Positions 61,061 through 64,000 of a stretch of DNA of 64,000 bases are shown one piece after another. The notes below the pieces were generated by a model that saw only the letters and a list, made by a program, of their open reading frames with translations, was not told where the DNA came from and made no database searches. Position 1 is the stretch's first letter. Each line of letters begins with the position of its first letter. Both the position numbers and the translations under genes were made by a program. The stretch is taken from positions 3,864,501-3,928,500 of the forward strand of contig NZ_CP064187.1 in assembly GCF_015353075.1 (NCBI RefSeq). Reading direction: 5' to 3'. Source of the stretch: Rhizobium sp. 007. GTDB lineage: Bacteria > Pseudomonadota > Alphaproteobacteria > Rhizobiales > Rhizobiaceae.

Positions 61061-61963
61061 TTGAACTGGATCACCAACTACGTTCGCCCGCGCATCAATT
61101 CCATGCTGGGCCGTCGCGAAGTGCCGGAGAACCTCTGGATCAAGTGCCCGGAAACGGGCGAGATGGTCTTCCACAAGGATTTGGAAGACAACAAGTGGGT
61201 TATTCCGGCTTCGGGCTATCACATGAAGATGCCGGCAAAGGCACGCCTTGCCGACCTTTTCGACAACGGTGAATACGAGTCGCTGCCGCAGCCGAAGGTC
61301 GCGCAGGATCCGCTGAAATTCCGTGATTCCAAGAAATACACGGATCGCCTGAAGGACAGCCGCCTCAAGACAGAACAGGAAGACACGATCCTCGCTGGCG
61401 TTGGCAAGGTTCGCGGCCTGAAGCTCGTCGCCGTCGTGCACGAGTTCAACTTCATGGGAGGCTCGCTCGGCATTGCTGCCGGTGAGGCGATCGTCAGAGC
61501 CTTCGAGCGTGCGATTTCCGAAAAGTGCCCGCTCGTCATGTTCCCGGCTTCCGGCGGCGCGCGCATGCAGGAAGGCATCCTTTCGCTGATGCAACTGCCG
61601 CGCACCACCGTTGCCGTTGATATGCTGAAGGAAGCTGGCCAGCCCTATATCGTCGTTCTCACTAACCCGACCACGGGCGGCGTAACGGCCTCCTACGCTA
61701 TGCTGGGCGATCTTCATCTGGCAGAGCCGGGCGCTGAAATCTGCTTCGCCGGCAAGCGCGTCATCGAACAGACGATCCGCGAGAAGCTGCCGGAAGGTTT
61801 CCAGACCTCGGAATACCTGCTCGAGCACGGCATGGTCGACATGGTCGTCAAACGGCACGATATTCCGGAAACGCTTGCGCGTGTCCTGAGCATCCTGACC
61901 CGGAAGCCCGCCAACTCGGTTACGGTGAATGGCGGCACGATCGCAATCGCAGCGAGCGCGTGA
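61061..61963 (+). CDS. accD: Acetyl-CoA carboxylase carboxyltransferase subunit beta (AccD)
   Basis: AccD makes malonyl-CoA with AccA. The 300-residue protein has the crotonase-fold core [40 protein letters not shown] and [37 protein letters not shown]. In most bacteria the N-terminus is a four-cysteine zinc ribbon; here only [28 protein letters not shown] remains, with one cysteine, so no such zinc site is likely. The start is a TTG at 61061 with CAGGAG eight bases upstream. Confidence 0.95.
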   Translation: MNWITNYVRPRINSMLGRREVPENLWIKCPETGEMVFHKDLEDNKWVIPASGYHMKMPAKARLADLFDNGEYESLPQPKVAQDPLKFRDSKKYTDRLKDSRLKTEQEDTILAGVGKVRGLKLVAVVHEFNFMGGSLGIAAGEAIVRAFERAISEKCPLVMFPASGGARMQEGILSLMQLPRTTVAVDMLKEAGQPYIVVLTNPTTGGVTASYAMLGDLHLAEPGAEICFAGKRVIEQTIREKLPEGFQTSEYLLEHGMVDMVVKRHDIPETLARVLSILTRKPANSVTVNGGTIAIAASA

Positions 61964-61994
61964 TTGACATAAACCTGCTTGGGCGGGGTGCTGA

Positions 61995-63347
61995 ATGATA
62001 CCCAGAGGCCAGACCGCAGTGAGTGAAGCAGCGCAGGAGATCGACAAACTCATGGGATTGCATCCCAAGGGTTTCGATCTTTCGCTCGATCGCATCACCC
62101 GCCTTCTCGAAGTTCTCGGCAATCCGCAGAACCGGCTGCCGCGGGTCATTCATGTTGCCGGAACAAATGGCAAGGGTTCGGTTACAGCCTTTTGCCGCGC
62201 ATTGCTGGAAGCCGGTGGCTACGGCGTCCATGTCCATACCTCGCCACATCTGGTCAACTGGCATGAGCGCTATCGGATCGGTCTTAAGGGCGGCCGGGGT
62301 CAGTTTGTCGACGATGCGGTTTTTGCAGAAGCGCTTCGACGCGTTGCTGAAGCGAATGCCGGCCAGAAAATCACGGTCTTTGAAATCCTGACGGCGGTGA
62401 CTTTCCTTCTCTTTTCCGAGCACCCGGCCGATGCGGCAATCATTGAGGTCGGTCTCGGCGGACGGTTTGATGCGACAAACGTCATCTCCGATCCGGCCGT
62501 TTCGGTCATCATGCCGATCTCGCTCGATCATCAGCCCTATCTCGGCGACCGCGTCGAACTGATCGCGGCTGAAAAAGCCGGCATCATGAAGCCCGGCTAT
62601 GCCGTGGTGATCGGCCATCAGGAATATGACGCAGTCCTGGATGTCCTGATGTCGACTGCCGAGCGCTTGCATTGCCCGACCGCTGTCTTCGGCCAGGATT
62701 ACATGGCGCATGAGGAGTATGGCCGCCTCGTCTATCAGGACGAATTCGGTCTCGCCGATCTGCCGTTGCCGCGCCTTCCCGGCCGCCATCAATATGCCAA
62801 CGCTGCGGCAGCGATCCGCGCCGTCAAGGCAGCAGGTTTCGTTGTCACCGAAGCGATGATGGAAAAGGCTATGAATTCCGTCGAATGGCCCGGTCGCCTT
62901 CAGCGGCTGACCGAGGGCCGCCTTATCGCACACGCCCCGGCCGGTGCCGAAATCTGGGTCGATGGGGGCCATAATCCCGGTGCTGGCGAAGTTATCGCCG
63001 AGGCCATGGCGAATTTCGAGGAAAAGCATCCGCGGCCACTCTACCTCATAACCGGCATGATCAATACCAAGGACCCGGTCGGCTATTTCAGGGCCTTTGT
63101 CGGGCTTGCGGAAAAGGTCTTCTGCGTACCGATCCGTGGCAGCGAGGCGATGATCGATCCGGTGATCCTGTCAAATTCTGCCTATGATGCAGGCCTAGTC
63201 GCAGAGCCGAGGGCCACAGTCGGTGAAGCGTTGGAGGCGATCCAGGAGATCCTTGATCCGCAAGCTCCGGCGCCCAGGATCCTGATCGGCGGGTCACTCT
63301 ATCTCGTCGGCGATGTTCTTGCTGACAACGAAACACCCCCGAAATGA
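61995..63347 (+). CDS. folC: Bifunctional folylpolyglutamate synthase / dihydrofolate synthase
   Basis: Adds glutamates to folates. The 450-residue protein has the Mur-ligase-like P-loop HVAGTNGKGSVTAFCRALLEAGG near residues 53-75, VHTSPHLVNWHERYRI, FEILTAVTFLLF, VEVGLGGRFDATNVI (written here as IEVGLGGRFDATNVI), ISLDHQPYLGD and AEIWVDGGHNPGAG. The ATG at 61995 has GGGGTGCTGA upstream; a GTG at 62019 is the alternative. It ends the trp-accD operon. Confidence 0.96.
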   Translation: MIPRGQTAVSEAAQEIDKLMGLHPKGFDLSLDRITRLLEVLGNPQNRLPRVIHVAGTNGKGSVTAFCRALLEAGGYGVHVHTSPHLVNWHERYRIGLKGGRGQFVDDAVFAEALRRVAEANAGQKITVFEILTAVTFLLFSEHPADAAIIEVGLGGRFDATNVISDPAVSVIMPISLDHQPYLGDRVELIAAEKAGIMKPGYAVVIGHQEYDAVLDVLMSTAERLHCPTAVFGQDYMAHEEYGRLVYQDEFGLADLPLPRLPGRHQYANAAAAIRAVKAAGFVVTEAMMEKAMNSVEWPGRLQRLTEGRLIAHAPAGAEIWVDGGHNPGAGEVIAEAMANFEEKHPRPLYLITGMINTKDPVGYFRAFVGLAEKVFCVPIRGSEAMIDPVILSNSAYDAGLVAEPRATVGEALEAIQEILDPQAPAPRILIGGSLYLVGDVLADNETPPK

Positions 63348-63389
63348 AAGAAGCCCGGTCGAAGCCCAGCCTCTAACCGAAATGTGGAA

Positions 63390-63428
63390 GCATTCTGCAG
63401 ACTCAATTGTCGCAGAATGCCTATTTTT
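63390..63428 (+). terminator. Terminator after folC
   Basis: A perfect 9-bp stem GCATTCTGC/GCAGAATGC with a 13-base loop is followed by CTATTTTT. It lies between folC and the convergent transporter gene. Confidence 0.75.
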
Positions 63429-63498
63429 GGGACGTCGTAAACTAAGTCGCAAAACTGTCGCTTCGATCGGGGATTTTCGCGGCACCGCTTTCGGATCG

Positions 63499-64000
63499 CT
63501 ATTCCGGCAGCGTTCTTGGCAGCCAGAGCCACGCAATGATTCCGACGACAAGCATGAGCAACCCTCCGACTCCGACTGCGACATGCAACCCGATAAGGAA
63601 GGCTTCTTTGGCCTGTGCGACGGTCTCAGGGGGAAGGCCCGGCCGATCCAGGGTCTCGTTGAGCGTGCCCGCTACGCCGGGACCAAGCAGGCGGAAGCTC
63701 AGGGCGGCCAGCGATCCGAGCAGAGTGATGCCGAGCGCATTTCCCAGCTCGTTGCTGGTTTCCGCGATGGATCCGGCCGCGCCGGCTCGTTCGGGCGAAA
63801 CCGCCGAGACAGCGACCTCGGCCACGAGGCTGAACGACAGTCCGTAGCCGATGCCGGCGATGAGCGTTGATGCGATGAAGGCCGCGCCACCAACGTCGGT
63901 GCTCGTAAGCAGCAGCAAAAAGACGCCCGCACCTATCAGTAGATGCGTCGCCACAAGAGCAGTCTTGCGGCCGATCCACTCCACGATGCGCGCGGTGCCC
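63499..64000 (-). CDS. Multidrug-efflux-type MFS transporter, C-terminal part (partial)
   Basis: The frame continues past the right edge of the window; only the last 166 codons are visible. They encode repeated membrane segments (ALVATHLLIGAGVFLLLL, GYGLSFSLVAEVAVSAVSPERAGAAGSIAETSNELGNALGITLLGSLAAL, VGVGGLLMLVVGIIAWLWLP). ERAGAAGSIAETSNELGNALGI is typical of the DHA2 (QacA/EmrB-type) drug/H+ antiporters. The N-terminus, and so the substrate motifs, are outside the window. Confidence 0.82.
   Translation of the reverse strand, partial: GTARIVEWIGRKTALVATHLLIGAGVFLLLLTSTDVGGAAFIASTLIAGIGYGLSFSLVAEVAVSAVSPERAGAAGSIAETSNELGNALGITLLGSLAALSFRLLGPGVAGTLNETLDRPGLPPETVAQAKEAFLIGLHVAVGVGGLLMLVVGIIAWLWLPRTLPE

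Overview
This window is core chromosome of an alphaproteobacterium of the family Rhizobiaceae, most likely the genus Rhizobium. The evidence is GC-rich codon use, a very large NAD-glutamate dehydrogenase, a TrcR (DUF1013) regulator, DUF2852 and DUF1674 proteins, a short rhizobial-type flagellin, and above all the gene order hemE-hemJ-rho-mnmE-mnmG-rsmG-parA-parB next to a DUF299 (ppsR) gene. I saw no prophage, insertion sequence, CRISPR array, tRNA or rRNA gene. The assignment rests on recognised families and motifs; no database search was run.

Layout. 1-4 kb: the end of a CitE-like lyase gene, a small membrane protein, leuD and leuB (leucine synthesis), and a PAP2 phosphatase. 4-10.2 kb: an MHS-type transporter with a large loop insertion, a candidate 39-residue ORF, asd, an MltB-like transglycosylase, a beta-carbonic anhydrase and a pyridoxal kinase. 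10.4-16.7 kb: NAD-glutamate dehydrogenase and an Atg22-like transporter. 16.7-22.9 kb: htpX-rsmB, a heparinase-like gene and purH on the minus strand, with a DUF1674 gene divergent from htpX. 23-29.9 kb: acs, trcR, an orphan flagellin, an ACSS3/PrpE-like acyl-CoA synthetase and a PLP-homeostasis protein. 30-34.3 kb: leuS-lptE-holA.

34.3-47 kb is the replication and segregation centre. The 402-bp gap between hemE and ppsR (42986-43387) has the features expected of the chromosomal origin: four DnaA-box-like sites, an AT-rich tract and three GANTC sites. Genes on the left (hemE through parB) run leftward and genes on the right (ppsR, maf, aroE, coaE, dnaQ) run rightward, so both arms are transcribed away from the origin. 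One perfect and three near-perfect parS palindromes (core TTTCACGTGAAA) lie in the window. Three are at protein-coding 5' ends or gene junctions close to the origin (rsmG, the mnmE/mnmG junction, aroE), and one lies about 40 kb away just after leuB. The ParB encoded here should bind them, and ParA should move the resulting complex.

47-54 kb: secB and fxsA, then a tightly overlapping Tim44-like/mltA/smr/xre operon, gyrB and a nitroreductase. 54.4-58.2 kb: a fumarylacetoacetase-family enzyme, a polyhydroxyalkanoate depolymerase, a DUF2852 protein and a YgjP-like metallopeptidase. 58.2-63.4 kb: a trpF-trpB-trpA-accD-folC operon. The right edge cuts a multidrug-type MFS transporter gene.

I did not find a clear previously undescribed system. 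The observations most worth checking are the origin/parS arrangement, in which the centromere sequence is written into protein coding regions, and several smaller oddities: a remnant-like tail after the PAP2 gene, the transporter insertion, the missing AccD zinc-ribbon cysteines, MltA without a signal peptide, and an inverted repeat downstream of the trcR promoter.
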